NCBI RefSeq assembly: GCF_900452515.1
Contig: NZ_UGNW01000001.1
Location: forward strand, 930,001-994,000
Length of the DNA: 64,000 nt
From: Legionella birminghamensis
Lineage (GTDB): Bacteria > Pseudomonadota > Gammaproteobacteria > Legionellales > Legionellaceae
Reading direction: 5' to 3'
Shown: in pieces, positions 49,583 to 59,759 of the stretch
How the letters are laid out: every line of letters begins with the position of its first letter
Numbering within the stretch: the first letter of the stretch is position 1
Program-made: the position numbers and the translations under genes
Notes under the pieces: generated by a model
Seen by the model: only the letters and a program-made list of their open reading frames with translations
Told to the model about the DNA's origin: nothing
Database searches by the model: none

Positions 49583-50430
49583 ATGAGACAATTTTCAAGC
49601 ATTATCGCGGCCTTCCTTATTGCCATTCTGACATACCCTGTGCAGCCCAGTCAGGCGTCCACATTAAGCATTGTTGGTCTAAAACAAACCACCATTTTAG
49701 ATACGAAACAACTACGCGGTTTGAAAACAGAAGCAGTGGAGATGGATTATAATCGAGCTTATCCTAATACCAGGATGATATATCAAAGTATTAGATTATG
49801 TGATTTACTGAAACAATTTGAAATAAGCCCTGCTAGTACTTTAGAGTTTGTTGCCAATGACCATTTTTCCGTTTTGGTACCAGCTCAAAAGGTCTTAAAT
49901 TGTAAAAAAGAGGCTTCTATTGCTTATTTAGCTATTGAACCTGATACCAAATGGCCTATCCTTTTCAACCATACCAATACAACTGCCGGCCCCTATGCTG
50001 TTATATGGACTCATCCTGAACGCTCTTATATCTCGGATGAATACTGGGCTTGGAGTGTTGTTAAAATTATTGAACATCAACAGATTGATGAGTCGATTGT
50101 TATTTCAGCCCCCACTCAAATACCGAAAAAAATTAGAACAAAAATCTAAATGGATACCATATTTATGTTAGCCATTGTTCATCATGTCACACAATAAAAC
50201 ATATTGGAAAAGCCACAATAGGTCCAGACCTTATAATTCCGAAAACTATCTTTGATTATTATCCCGACAATAAGCAGTTGAAACAATTTATCCGGAATCC
50301 AGAATCCGTTCGAAAACTCCCGAATTCCCGAATGAGTGGCTCAAGTTATGCGGGTTTAAATGATGCCGATCTGGAAGATTTGATTGATTATTTTGAATTC
50401 ATTATTAAAAGCCCTCGTCGTTTAAGTTAG
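49583..50430 (+). pseudogene. Periplasmic molybdopterin-oxidoreductase-like/cytochrome c protein, frameshifted
   Basis: The first frame (ATG 49583, GGAAGGGA upstream) gives a signal peptide (MRQFSSIIAAFLIAILTYPV) and a domain with DYNRAYPNTRMIYQSIRLCD and YLAIEPDTKWPILF, ending at TAA 50147-50149. Immediately after, in the next frame, lies a class I cytochrome c: NGYHIYVSHCSSCHTIK (heme motif CSSCH, codons 50176-50190), IGPDLIIPK, FIRNPESVRKLPNSRMSG (axial Met) and a stop at 50428-50430. One added base in the A-run near 50140-50144 would join both into a protein of about 282 residues. Fusion of a molybdopterin-binding-like domain to a cytochrome is known; assignment of the first domain is tentative. 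Confidence 0.78.
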
Positions 50431-50461
50431 CGCAGGTTTTGATTCCATTAATTAATGGTAA

Positions 50462-50489
50462 TTGTATAAATTGCAGACATGTGTATAAT
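50462..50489 (+). promoter_or_regulatory. Candidate promoter of the giant-protein operon
   Basis: TTGTAT (50462-50467) and a perfect TATAAT (50484-50489) are 16 bp apart, 32 bp before the ATG. Just upstream is a perfect 14-bp palindrome CCATTAATTAATGG (50445-50458) that could be an operator. Confidence 0.5.
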
Positions 50490-50521
50490 ATTGCCCCATT
50501 TGGATATTTAATTAAGCACCT

Positions 50522-53500
50522 ATGGCTGTCAGTAATCCTTCATTAACCATTAGTCAGAGCATGAAACTGTCTGTTGTATCATCACAACTGCAAGAAAATG
50601 AGTTCTATGACATTATTTTTGAAGGACGCAACTGTGGGTTTGTAATAAAGCGTAACCAATTGTTATCGATTTTCATTGATTCAGCGCTGTCCCAAATTGA
50701 ACTATGTGGTGATTTGTCTATCGAAAACTGTATGGTAGTCGCTAGCTGTAACCTGTTAATTTCCACTTATAATAATGTCAGCAATCAGTTTATTGTCTTT
50801 GCACATGCTCTGATTCTTGATTCACCCATTATCTCTTTGGGTACAGTTCATTTTAATTGTCAAAATAATATAAATATCAATGCACTGGTTGCTACCCAAT
50901 TTAATACCCTGAAAGGCAATGACATCGAGATCAATGCGCGTTTCTCGGGGGAAGCCAATGAGCTGAATGCCAATAATACGCTAAGAATCGTTGAGGACCT
51001 GTCTGGTGGCAAGAGCAATCTTTTTAATGGAAAGGTGATTTATATTCATGGCGTTGTATCAGGGCATGAACACACAGCGACCGCCAGTGAATCTATCACG
51101 CTTTATGGTGACACGGAGAGCACAGGAACAATTACTTTGTCCGCGCCTGATGTTAATCAATATGGTGCTTTGAAATCGAGTGCAGATCTTAAGGTAGAGG
51201 GTAAGTATACACTGCATCTTAATGGTGATACTGATGTTAATCTCTTTGAATTTAAAGGTGAAGGCCTTAAAAATGACGGCTATATGTCGTTCCATAAATT
51301 TTGTCTGATTTGCGCGGATAATCTGGAAAATAGCGGCACGTTTAATTTTCCCGAAACAACGGCGATGTATCTCGGCAATTTGACCGTAAGCAAATCGGGT
51401 GTGATGTCATGGCACAATACCGAATTTGCAGCTGGCACCGCGCGAGAAATCACTGTAAAAGACAAAGTAGCCATTGCGCCTGAAGCAGTACTTGAATTGA
51501 ATAATGCCAGATTAACATTGGTTGAGGCAATTGCCGAAGGTATTTTGAGATTAACCAATAAATCACAAGTCGGTGGTACCAACCTTTATATTCATAATTT
51601 GCTGGAAGCTAAAGAAGACGCGGGTGTGCAATTTAGCAAGAAAATTGAAACGCTAGGCCGGGGTGGTGTGAGTCTTAATTCGTCCTTTATGAATACCTAT
51701 GCTCTTAAAGTGGGAGGAGCAGGGGAGTTTAAAGACTATAACTCCTCAATTAATGCCATATTTTCTAAAATAAATGGCCCAGTTAATTGGGATAAAAGTA
51801 CATTTACGACCAGTACTTTAGCTGCTTTTACTTCAAGGGGATCGGTTAAAAACAGTACAGTGATGGTTTCCAAAGAATATAAACAACGTTCAAACCAACA
51901 TCCGTTTTTTTCAAATACCACCTTTCTGATCAAATGGCTCAATATTTATGGCGAGTTTTCTGTTGATGAGAAAAGTCGTTTTTTCTCAGAGACTATTAAA
52001 CTCTTCGGTAAATTAACGCTTAACTGCAGCGGTATTAATACAAAGAAATTACTCGTTGAAGAATCAGGCGAGTTAGTCACTACCGATCAATCTGCTCTGC
52101 TGATACATGAATTAGAAAACAAAGGAAATGCCAAGCTCAATTATAGCTATTTTGAAGGGAATTCAGTCACCAACCTAGGCGATCTAACTCTCAATAATGT
52201 GGTTGTTCCCGAAGAAATTATGCATTTTTTTAGGAGCTTAGGAAAGCTTGTTGCGTCACAGAGCTTGCTTAATGCCTTAACCGTATTTTTAGGGGGAACT
52301 TACACGCTTACACAGACTCTTGTTCATGGGCAAACTGTTTCTGAAGATGGGGAAGGAAAACAGCTGGATGGCAGCAAAATTGATTGTGAATTTTATAATA
52401 CATCAACAAATGCCAAAACAACCACCAAGTCTTCACAAATTAGTGCTAATAATGCACTTTTAAATGGTGAAACAGCTCTTACAGAACAATCGATATTTTC
52501 TGTTGATACTTATACCCAGGCTGACGGAAAATTTAATGCCCAGGATTCACAGCTCACAGTAAGTAAAAAATTAAACACTAAGCCTCGAGCAGAGTTTAAA
52601 ACCCTCAACTGCAGTATTGCTGCCAAGGATGTCAGCGCTGAATTTGAAGGCTATACAATGATGATTGATACCACGGCCTTATTCAAAGAATTTAATCCAA
52701 CAGGTCCATCAGAATACACCAACACTCTTCTTGTTGTTGATGGTAAAGCGACACTGAACCACATGCAAAGATTGGATCAAACCTCATTGCAACCCAATGA
52801 ACTGGTTGTCAACGGTCAGGTGCAGTTAAGCAATAATAGCCAGGTTGAGACGTCAGTAAGCACGGTTGTTATGCCGGGCGCTCAAGTTAATGTTGATGAT
52901 ACTTCAACGTTTAATTCGAAAGGGAAACTTGATGTCTGGGGTGAATTGGCTTTGCAACGCAATGCCAAATCAGTTGCTGCAGCAATGACAGTGTATGAGC
53001 GCCTTAAACTTTCCGGTGAGGCACAAGCCTATGCTGCTGATTTTCACTTATTCAACGGTGCTGTCGCTGAATTAAATGACAACGCATTGATTCACACAAA
53101 AAATGCCAGGATTCATGGAAAAATGGCTGGCCGATCAGGCGTTCTGGTCTCAGATAACTACCTAGAAGTACGCTATTGTGGAAGCGTTGATACCAATGCT
53201 TTACATGTTAAAGCAGATACCGCCTGGTTTTCACCAACAGCACGTTTTGGCGGTGTTGATTTATCGGTTTGTGCGCGAGTCTATGAGAATAATGGCGTGT
53301 ATGATTTGAAGAACAGCTTGTTGGTAAACGCCGATTGGCTCTATGAAATTTTTAGTAAACGCTCAGCAGCTGTGTCAATCTACCAAGAATCCAATCGTGT
53401 GTCGATGAGTTTTGGCAGTGTGGCAAACACCAGGAATATGGCTACTGCCGAGATGGTTTCGCTTAACTTTCTATCAGGAATACATGCCAGTGATAGTCTG

Positions 53501-56500
53501 GGGCGTCAAAGCGGTTTTAAAGTGGATGTAGGGGTCGGCACTGCGTCTTACAATTACAGCGACAGTTCGGTAGTGAGTTTTCGATTAGGTTTAAATGTTC
53601 CGAGTCTACCGCAAACCTGGGATGCAGTACTCAATCCCGCACATGCCTTAACAGCTGTTGAATTTTTAGGAACTGCCTTTTTTCCACAATTTGCTGGCGC
53701 TATTAGCGTGGGTTGTAGGGCGCTGCCTATGGTAATTTCGGGTGCAAAAGGGCTCTATGAGTTTGCCCAGCATCCAAAACAATCACTCAATGATATCTGT
53801 GGTTATGTCAGAACAATTGGAGATAAACGCCCGGTTGATTTTTTAAAGCTTGGACTGAAAATAAAAAATTTATATGTTGCTGCCAATAACGCGGCGCATA
53901 GTTTTATGGAATGCCCTGAAGAATTCACTCGCGGTAATTTTGCAGCAATGCCTTCGCAAATACTTCACCCTAATTGGTTGTCAGTCGCCAAAGCAGTCAA
54001 TGCGGTCATTGGGGCTAGCAGTGTTCAACAATCGGTCGTTGATTTCTCAGGCGGCATTGAGTTACTGGATAATTCCATTAATAACAATATTGTTGGGATT
54101 AATGCCGGCATTAATCTAAGCGTCCAGAAAGTAGGGAACTCCAGATTTCATTGGAATAGTGGTGTAGAGATGGCCTACAACATGACGCTTACAGGCCAGG
54201 ATTTACATAACTCAGGATATATCGGCGTTGGTGAAACGTTTACTGAGAATTATAAGAATGTCGATTGGACATCGGGGGAAATTTATACCTTAAATATTAA
54301 TATTAATGGCACAACGATCAGTAATATTGATGATCTGCTGGCTTTCCAAGGTGACTATAAAACGGTTCATGCCAGTGGTGCGATAAGCGTTAATAATCCC
54401 AAGCAGGACTTCAACATTCAGAAAAATATTGAACATGAGGGGGATGTTTCTGTTCGCGGCCAATCGATTGAGTTTGTTGAACAAAAATCGAAATTTGCTC
54501 GTAGTTTTACAGTAGCTAAAGGTAATTTTGATGTTAAAAATGCAGTGGATGCCGAGGGTGGAATTCTTTTCAAAGCGGAAGAAGGTGAGGTTAATCTCGA
54601 AAAAAATAAATACAAATCTGAAAAAGGGCGCCTGATTGTTGATGCCAAGAAGAATGCGACCAATCAACAAGGTGAACTCACCGCTGCAGAAGTATTCATT
54701 CGCTCCAGAGATGGCAAGGTGATTAACATCGGTGGCCAAGTGATAGGGAATTATCTGGAAATCAATGGCGATCAGGGCATTGACAATTTATCAGCAGAAG
54801 TCGAGGTACCCGGGGGACGTACAGGAAAACATAAAGAGAAGATACAAGGAAGCCTGCTAGCCGGTGATGGCCATAATAACAATGCCATCTGTTTAATATC
54901 AAAGCACGGAAAGTTCTATAACAGAGGGCTTGTGATAGCCAAAGAAAATATCGTTGGCGATTTGTATTATGGTATTGAGTCTCGTGCAGAAACGACAGAA
55001 GTGGTTCACTATCATCATCATAAAGGCTGGCTTGGTGCACATAATAAATTACATATCGTTTATGAAACAAAGGTGGATAATGCAGTCATTGCTTCACAAA
55101 ATGGCACCTACAACTTCACAACCCATTGCGGTGATACCAATTTTTACGGTACTACGTTAAGCTCGCATACCGCACCGCATATTGTTCAATTGAACGAAGA
55201 CGGTAAAGAGCGCGACATTAATTTTTTTGATGTGATTGGCACTCGTAGAGACTATACGGATGATTCATGGTTTGGCGGTGCATTTGAATCAGAAGTTGAG
55301 CGCTATGATGAAATATCAAATCCGTCTGTGATTATCACGCCCAAGGGTGTGCCTATCTATTATAAAACGACAGGCAGTGTCAACTGTTGCGGCACTGACA
55401 TTGAAGGGGGTGTTCCAGTATTTACCGCTAAAAATTGGACTAACACCAATCAAGAGCTGCATCACTGGGAAATCCGAAAAGGGCGCAGTGCTAAATTTTC
55501 AATTGGTGGAGTAAAAATTTTTAGCCTGGCTGATCCCAATGACACGCCACGCCCAAAACCCAGTTTAAGCAGCTCAACTTACGACAAACTAAAAGCATTG
55601 AGAGAGACTAGACGAGGCAGTGAAAGTGATGTTGCAGCAATAAATGCCAGTATTGAGGTACTCAACACTACCAATGAAATCACTCAGGCCGCAAGAAATA
55701 AAGCCTGGGCAAAAGGAATTCTGGAACACACGGGTTTAAGTAAATTCAAAGATCCTGATTTATCTGTAGGGATCACACGTTCCTCAAGTAAATCCAGTTG
55801 GACCACCTTAGGCGCAGGCCGGGTCAATATTGACGGGGCAGATCTTTCGCATATCACCAATGATGTCACGTTTGATGGGGTTGATGGCCATGTTAAAGGT
55901 AATTTCAAAGGTAACATGCGCAATGTGAAAGTTATTGGCCATGAGTTAGACAGCAGTTATGAATCATCATCCAGCACAATAACGTTCTCAACCAAATTGA
56001 GCAATCCAACAGCAATCAACACCAGTGCCAGCAGCAGTTATTCCGTGCGGAAAAATAAGCTTTATCGCAACACTCATCTGGATATTGATGGCGAGTTTAG
56101 TGACGATAATTTGGATAATGTGTTGCTCGATGGGGGTGTTTTGCACGTTAAACGAGCTGTTGGCCATGCCGCACATGTCCTGTTAAATTCTCATAATAGC
56201 GACCAGTATTCCAAGCAAGGCACTGCGTCTGCCGGTTTGGATGGCAGTTTCTCTTACAGTCAACAGCAATCATCCAGCAGCCGTACCGAAGTGGCTGGTT
56301 TTTATATGGATGAGTCGGATGATAAATTTAAAGCTGATAATGTGCAAGGTAACGGCGCATATACATCTAAATGCGAGGTATCAACCAAGGCCACCATTAA
56401 ATCCGCGACATCAAGTGAATACAGTAGGTCTTCAGGTTTTAGCATCAGCGGTAAACTGAGTGATTTTACCGACATGAATAATGCACAGCCGCTACAGCAA

Positions 56501-58249
56501 AATACAGAGCAACCCGCTTTTAAAATTCCAACCTTTGCTGTTGGAGTAAACAGCACTGATTATAAGGCGACAGTAAGTATGGCTGTTCATGGCGATAAAG
56601 GCACTACTGTTGATCCAACAAAAATTCAGGGGAATGTCATCACCAACTCAGCGTCTCCTCGTGAGGTAAGCCGAGATAAATCGTATAATTATCACCTCGA
56701 TATCCCTCTGCCAAATCAACGGGTCATGTCTCAAATGCGCAGCAATTTTCGCTGGGCTGAAGAAAGATTGGGATTAGCTAAAAAAGCATTACCGCATTAT
56801 CAAGTAATTCAAATTCCAAAACCCAAAAAACCATTGATTATCAAGAAGAAAATTAATAAAGCACCGGCTAAGAAAAAAGTAGTAAAACGCAGTGCTGTCA
56901 GTAAGAACAAAGTGTTGCCGACTTTGTATTTGCCTTTGGATGATCGTGCCATCCATGAGTCTTTAACGCTTGATTCGTATAGTAAAGGGCCATTCTTTTT
57001 TGGTAATCAAAGCAAGCCGCAGAAGAAAAAAGGATCGTTTCATCTTATTAAATCGGCAGAAGCTGCGGAACGACCCCAATCAAGGCTTGAACGATGGAAT
57101 GCCGAGTCCGATAATTTTAAGGTCTATTCTGAAAATAAAAAATACATTTTTATTAACAATTCAGCTGCGCAACCGGAAGAGGGAACCTCTTATATTCGCC
57201 TTAAAGGATTAGGGGAAACACTTCTTGGGATCAGCAAGGAAGTCGCGGCCTTAGCCTTTAAACAAACACGGATGGATGCCATTGTATCTGGTATAAAAGC
57301 AGGTGGCGCACTTGATGACATTGCCAGTGGTGTGATGGAAATGGTTACTGGCCGCGAAGACGAGACAAACTTTGATTCCCTTATCGATGATTTGGGTAAT
57401 ACGCAAAAGCCAGCGGGGCCTCTACAGTGCGCTAGTAGGATCATGACCTTTGATGACTACTTGAATCAAGGCGTTATCGTTGAAAGCGTACTGGATAATA
57501 CCCCCATTTTAAGCACCCATTTTAACGGCATAACCTCTTCTGTAGCTCTGCCGAAACAGGGTTGGAATATCAAAACCCGAGTGAAAGGGGCACTTGGAGC
57601 CGTATTGGGTATCACTGAGGGCGTTTTCGGTGCGGCTGAAACCTTGGCGGCAATGCCAACCGTGGCAGGCTCAGTTATTGGCGGTTTGATTATAGCAGAT
57701 GGCATTGATCGCTTTGATGCAGGATTAATTGCTGCTGTCACTGGTAAAGATGGAAAAACGGCTTATGTCATCATTGCCACTGATTTAGGATTGGATCCAG
57801 AGCTTGCAGAGCTTGGAAAAGATGTGTTGTTATCATCACCTACAGCCTATCTCGCTATCAAACACCTCATTAAAGAAGCTTATATCAGTAAATTTTCCAT
57901 TGAAAGTATTGGCTTTTGGGTAAAGCGCGCTAATGCAAATAGTTATATGGCAAATGTCAACGAGCTTAATTTCACCGATACCATCCGCATGGATGCAAAT
58001 GGCTACAAAGTCTTTTTAGATTCAGTCAAACAGTATGGTTTTAAAGAGCCAATAGAAGTCTTTGAGGCATCAACGGGTGACACTTATGTCATCAATGGCA
58101 ATGCACGTTTAAGTGCAGCAGTCGAATTAAATTTTGAAAGAATTCCTGCCAATAAAGTGGAATTGCCCAGGGGTAACATTACAACAGAAGAACAGTTAAC
58201 AGGGATTCCTAATACTTATACCGGTATTATGAATAAATTTAATCCTTAA
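50522..58249 (+). CDS. Giant beta-rich protein with C-terminal ParB-like domain
   Basis: The 2575-residue product has no signal peptide. Residues 1-900 and 1200-1900 are made of short Ser/Thr/Asn-rich strands (LNNARLTLVEAIAEG, LTLNCSGINTKKLLV) typical of a beta-helix, as in filamentous hemagglutinins. Two hydrophobic regions lie near 1040-1080 and 2360-2420 (GVFGAAETLAAMPTVAGSV). A Lys-rich linker (IIKKKINKAPAKKK) lies near 2103-2118. The last 90 residues resemble a ParB N-terminal/sulfiredoxin-like domain (SVKQYGFKEPIEVF, then GNARLSAAVEL). This order suggests a polymorphic-toxin or adhesin-like protein whose tail is the active domain; no TpsA-type secretion domain is seen. A TATAAT box lies upstream but no good ribosome-binding site. 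Two further genes follow in the same operon. Confidence 0.82.
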   Translation: MAVSNPSLTISQSMKLSVVSSQLQENEFYDIIFEGRNCGFVIKRNQLLSIFIDSALSQIELCGDLSIENCMVVASCNLLISTYNNVSNQFIVFAHALILDSPIISLGTVHFNCQNNININALVATQFNTLKGNDIEINARFSGEANELNANNTLRIVEDLSGGKSNLFNGKVIYIHGVVSGHEHTATASESITLYGDTESTGTITLSAPDVNQYGALKSSADLKVEGKYTLHLNGDTDVNLFEFKGEGLKNDGYMSFHKFCLICADNLENSGTFNFPETTAMYLGNLTVSKSGVMSWHNTEFAAGTAREITVKDKVAIAPEAVLELNNARLTLVEAIAEGILRLTNKSQVGGTNLYIHNLLEAKEDAGVQFSKKIETLGRGGVSLNSSFMNTYALKVGGAGEFKDYNSSINAIFSKINGPVNWDKSTFTTSTLAAFTSRGSVKNSTVMVSKEYKQRSNQHPFFSNTTFLIKWLNIYGEFSVDEKSRFFSETIKLFGKLTLNCSGINTKKLLVEESGELVTTDQSALLIHELENKGNAKLNYSYFEGNSVTNLGDLTLNNVVVPEEIMHFFRSLGKLVASQSLLNALTVFLGGTYTLTQTLVHGQTVSEDGEGKQLDGSKIDCEFYNTSTNAKTTTKSSQISANNALLNGETALTEQSIFSVDTYTQADGKFNAQDSQLTVSKKLNTKPRAEFKTLNCSIAAKDVSAEFEGYTMMIDTTALFKEFNPTGPSEYTNTLLVVDGKATLNHMQRLDQTSLQPNELVVNGQVQLSNNSQVETSVSTVVMPGAQVNVDDTSTFNSKGKLDVWGELALQRNAKSVAAAMTVYERLKLSGEAQAYAADFHLFNGAVAELNDNALIHTKNARIHGKMAGRSGVLVSDNYLEVRYCGSVDTNALHVKADTAWFSPTARFGGVDLSVCARVYENNGVYDLKNSLLVNADWLYEIFSKRSAAVSIYQESNRVSMSFGSVANTRNMATAEMVSLNFLSGIHASDSLGRQSGFKVDVGVGTASYNYSDSSVVSFRLGLNVPSLPQTWDAVLNPAHALTAVEFLGTAFFPQFAGAISVGCRALPMVISGAKGLYEFAQHPKQSLNDICGYVRTIGDKRPVDFLKLGLKIKNLYVAANNAAHSFMECPEEFTRGNFAAMPSQILHPNWLSVAKAVNAVIGASSVQQSVVDFSGGIELLDNSINNNIVGINAGINLSVQKVGNSRFHWNSGVEMAYNMTLTGQDLHNSGYIGVGETFTENYKNVDWTSGEIYTLNININGTTISNIDDLLAFQGDYKTVHASGAISVNNPKQDFNIQKNIEHEGDVSVRGQSIEFVEQKSKFARSFTVAKGNFDVKNAVDAEGGILFKAEEGEVNLEKNKYKSEKGRLIVDAKKNATNQQGELTAAEVFIRSRDGKVINIGGQVIGNYLEINGDQGIDNLSAEVEVPGGRTGKHKEKIQGSLLAGDGHNNNAICLISKHGKFYNRGLVIAKENIVGDLYYGIESRAETTEVVHYHHHKGWLGAHNKLHIVYETKVDNAVIASQNGTYNFTTHCGDTNFYGTTLSSHTAPHIVQLNEDGKERDINFFDVIGTRRDYTDDSWFGGAFESEVERYDEISNPSVIITPKGVPIYYKTTGSVNCCGTDIEGGVPVFTAKNWTNTNQELHHWEIRKGRSAKFSIGGVKIFSLADPNDTPRPKPSLSSSTYDKLKALRETRRGSESDVAAINASIEVLNTTNEITQAARNKAWAKGILEHTGLSKFKDPDLSVGITRSSSKSSWTTLGAGRVNIDGADLSHITNDVTFDGVDGHVKGNFKGNMRNVKVIGHELDSSYESSSSTITFSTKLSNPTAINTSASSSYSVRKNKLYRNTHLDIDGEFSDDNLDNVLLDGGVLHVKRAVGHAAHVLLNSHNSDQYSKQGTASAGLDGSFSYSQQQSSSSRTEVAGFYMDESDDKFKADNVQGNGAYTSKCEVSTKATIKSATSSEYSRSSGFSISGKLSDFTDMNNAQPLQQNTEQPAFKIPTFAVGVNSTDYKATVSMAVHGDKGTTVDPTKIQGNVITNSASPREVSRDKSYNYHLDIPLPNQRVMSQMRSNFRWAEERLGLAKKALPHYQVIQIPKPKKPLIIKKKINKAPAKKKVVKRSAVSKNKVLPTLYLPLDDRAIHESLTLDSYSKGPFFFGNQSKPQKKKGSFHLIKSAEAAERPQSRLERWNAESDNFKVYSENKKYIFINNSAAQPEEGTSYIRLKGLGETLLGISKEVAALAFKQTRMDAIVSGIKAGGALDDIASGVMEMVTGREDETNFDSLIDDLGNTQKPAGPLQCASRIMTFDDYLNQGVIVESVLDNTPILSTHFNGITSSVALPKQGWNIKTRVKGALGAVLGITEGVFGAAETLAAMPTVAGSVIGGLIIADGIDRFDAGLIAAVTGKDGKTAYVIIATDLGLDPELAELGKDVLLSSPTAYLAIKHLIKEAYISKFSIESIGFWVKRANANSYMANVNELNFTDTIRMDANGYKVFLDSVKQYGFKEPIEVFEASTGDTYVINGNARLSAAVELNFERIPANKVELPRGNITTEEQLTGIPNTYTGIMNKFNP

Positions 58250-58265
58250 AAAAGTGAGGTGAATG

Positions 58266-58814
58266 ATGTGGCGATTAATCCAAAAAGCTAGTCAAACAAT
58301 AGTAGATGTGGTTGCCAAAAAGACTGAAGAGGTCGTTGATCGAATTGCGCCAACAATGGCTCCCGATGAAGTGAAAAAAATAGAGAAGTTGAGGATCCTT
58401 GCGCTGGAAACGGAGAAAAACACTAAAGATCTTGAAGATAAAGTTGATGTTAAAAAAAATCTCGTTATTGCCGCTGCTGAGGAGCTCGCGATAGCGGAGC
58501 AGGAAAAAGAAAACAATCTGTTATTGCTTGCACAGTTAATGAAGTTATCACCTGCTCATGTCGTGGATAGTTTGCCAGTTAAGCTGAATTCCAACAAACA
58601 AAGAGAACTTGAAGAATCGCTACAACAAGAGCCAATTTACGCTACAGCTTCTGTTTTAGAATCACTTATTGAAGATGAGGAGTTTCAGCAGAAAAAAGTT
58701 GATGAACTAGTGGAATCTGTTAAACGAAAAAAGACCCCTCTGACTCAGTTTTTTAAAGAAGAGGAAAGACCGTTAACAACTTCAACAAATAATCAATCAC
58801 AGGTGAGAATATGA
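58266..58814 (+). CDS. Coiled-coil protein of the giant-protein operon
   Basis: The 182-residue product is mostly helical and charged. A long heptad-rich stretch (IEKLRILALETEKNTKDLED, then AAEELAIAEQEKENN) spans about residues 38-90, followed by a Glu/Gln-rich part and a Lys-rich stretch. It lacks a signal peptide. I chose the ATG at 58266, which leaves a normal distance from GAGGTGA; the ATG at 58263 is too close. It starts 16 bp after the giant gene and overlaps the next gene by four bases (ATGA), so the three are co-translated. It may be a chaperone, adaptor or immunity-type partner; none of these is shown by the sequence. Confidence 0.8.
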   Translation: MWRLIQKASQTIVDVVAKKTEEVVDRIAPTMAPDEVKKIEKLRILALETEKNTKDLEDKVDVKKNLVIAAAEELAIAEQEKENNLLLLAQLMKLSPAHVVDSLPVKLNSNKQRELEESLQQEPIYATASVLESLIEDEEFQQKKVDELVESVKRKKTPLTQFFKEEERPLTTSTNNQSQVRI

Positions 58815-59599
58815 GTACACTGACTGAACTTCTCAAGGAGTGGGTAGTTTTTGGAAAGGATTGTCTCAATGGTGCGAAAGAATGGGTGGAGGAAAAATTA
58901 AGCGATCTAAAAGACTGGTGTATGGAAAAATGGGATGAAGTAACCTCTACTAAAATGAGGAAATATCTTCATCAAAAAATGAGCCAGGGCAGCGAATGGA
59001 TGAAGGAAGTAGTGAGCGATACGATTGCCTGGGCTAAAGACCATAAGTTTTGGTTAATTGCCGGTATCATCTTATTGGTGCTTGGGGCCGCAACTGGGGT
59101 TGGATTTGCTGCCTACGGTGTGTCATTAGTATTAGCTATTCTCTACGGCTTGGTCGCTGCAGGCTTAGGCGCTTTAGCCACTGCAATTGCCGCTTATATG
59201 TTAAATAACAGAGTACGAGAAGCAGAAGAAATCACGAACACTTCACAACTAAATTATAAAAATGTTGCGCAAATAAATGTTCAAACCAGCGAGCAATTGG
59301 AAAGCACTAAGAAAGCTAAACTACAAACGGATGAAGAAAATCAGATCTTGCGAAGGCAAATTGCCATAATGCTTGAAAATCTGCCGCCCGAACAGATTGA
59401 AAAGGCAAAAGCGCTTTGCCAGCAAGCAGGTGTAGCAATGCCGGAGAGATTCACTCAACCTGCCACTGCCTCAAGTGCGGGACTTTTCAGTACAACTCTA
59501 CCTAAAATGACTCCTCCATTGAAGTTAGAAACACTGATTGCTTCCAATGAAGAAGAAAGTGATGATGAAGAAGGGGAAATAGAAATTCGAATTATATAA
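58811..59599 (+). CDS. Membrane protein of the giant-protein operon
   Basis: The 262-residue product has a Trp/Lys-rich amphipathic N-terminal part (KEWVEEKLSDLKDWCMEKWD), two to three membrane helices at about residues 78-130 (FWLIAGIILLVLGAATGVGF; VSLVLAILYGLVAAGLGALA), then a coiled-coil-like part and a strongly acidic tail (EEESDDEEGEIEIRII). AGGTGAG precedes the ATG, which overlaps the stop of the coiled-coil gene. A membrane partner after a large exported or toxin-like protein could be an anchor, pore or immunity protein. No family was recognised. Confidence 0.8.
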   Translation: MSTLTELLKEWVVFGKDCLNGAKEWVEEKLSDLKDWCMEKWDEVTSTKMRKYLHQKMSQGSEWMKEVVSDTIAWAKDHKFWLIAGIILLVLGAATGVGFAAYGVSLVLAILYGLVAAGLGALATAIAAYMLNNRVREAEEITNTSQLNYKNVAQINVQTSEQLESTKKAKLQTDEENQILRRQIAIMLENLPPEQIEKAKALCQQAGVAMPERFTQPATASSAGLFSTTLPKMTPPLKLETLIASNEEESDDEEGEIEIRII

Positions 59600-59608
59600 G
59601 GGCATGTA

Positions 59609-59637
59609 GTTAATCTCTTTCAAAGAGAGGGATTAAC
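59609..59637. terminator. Hairpin after the giant-protein operon
   Basis: GTTAATCTCTTTC (59609-59621) pairs with GAGAGGGATTAAC (59625-59637) over 13 bp with G-T wobbles and an AAA loop, 9 bp after the last gene. No U-run follows, so it is a weak terminator or processing hairpin. Confidence 0.45.
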
Positions 59638-59759
59638 CGCAGGAATACTAGCTAATATGAATTAGTTTTGACTTAATCTGACACAATCACTTGAAAAAGT
59701 GAGAGTTTCCGGTTTTGATAGAAGTGTGAACTTTAAACAAAACCAAGAGGAAAACTCTC

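Noticed and set aside
54290-54739. 149-residue minus-strand open frame inside the giant gene
   Set aside because: It is antisense to the beta-rich coding sequence, with no upstream ribosome-binding site; a shadow.
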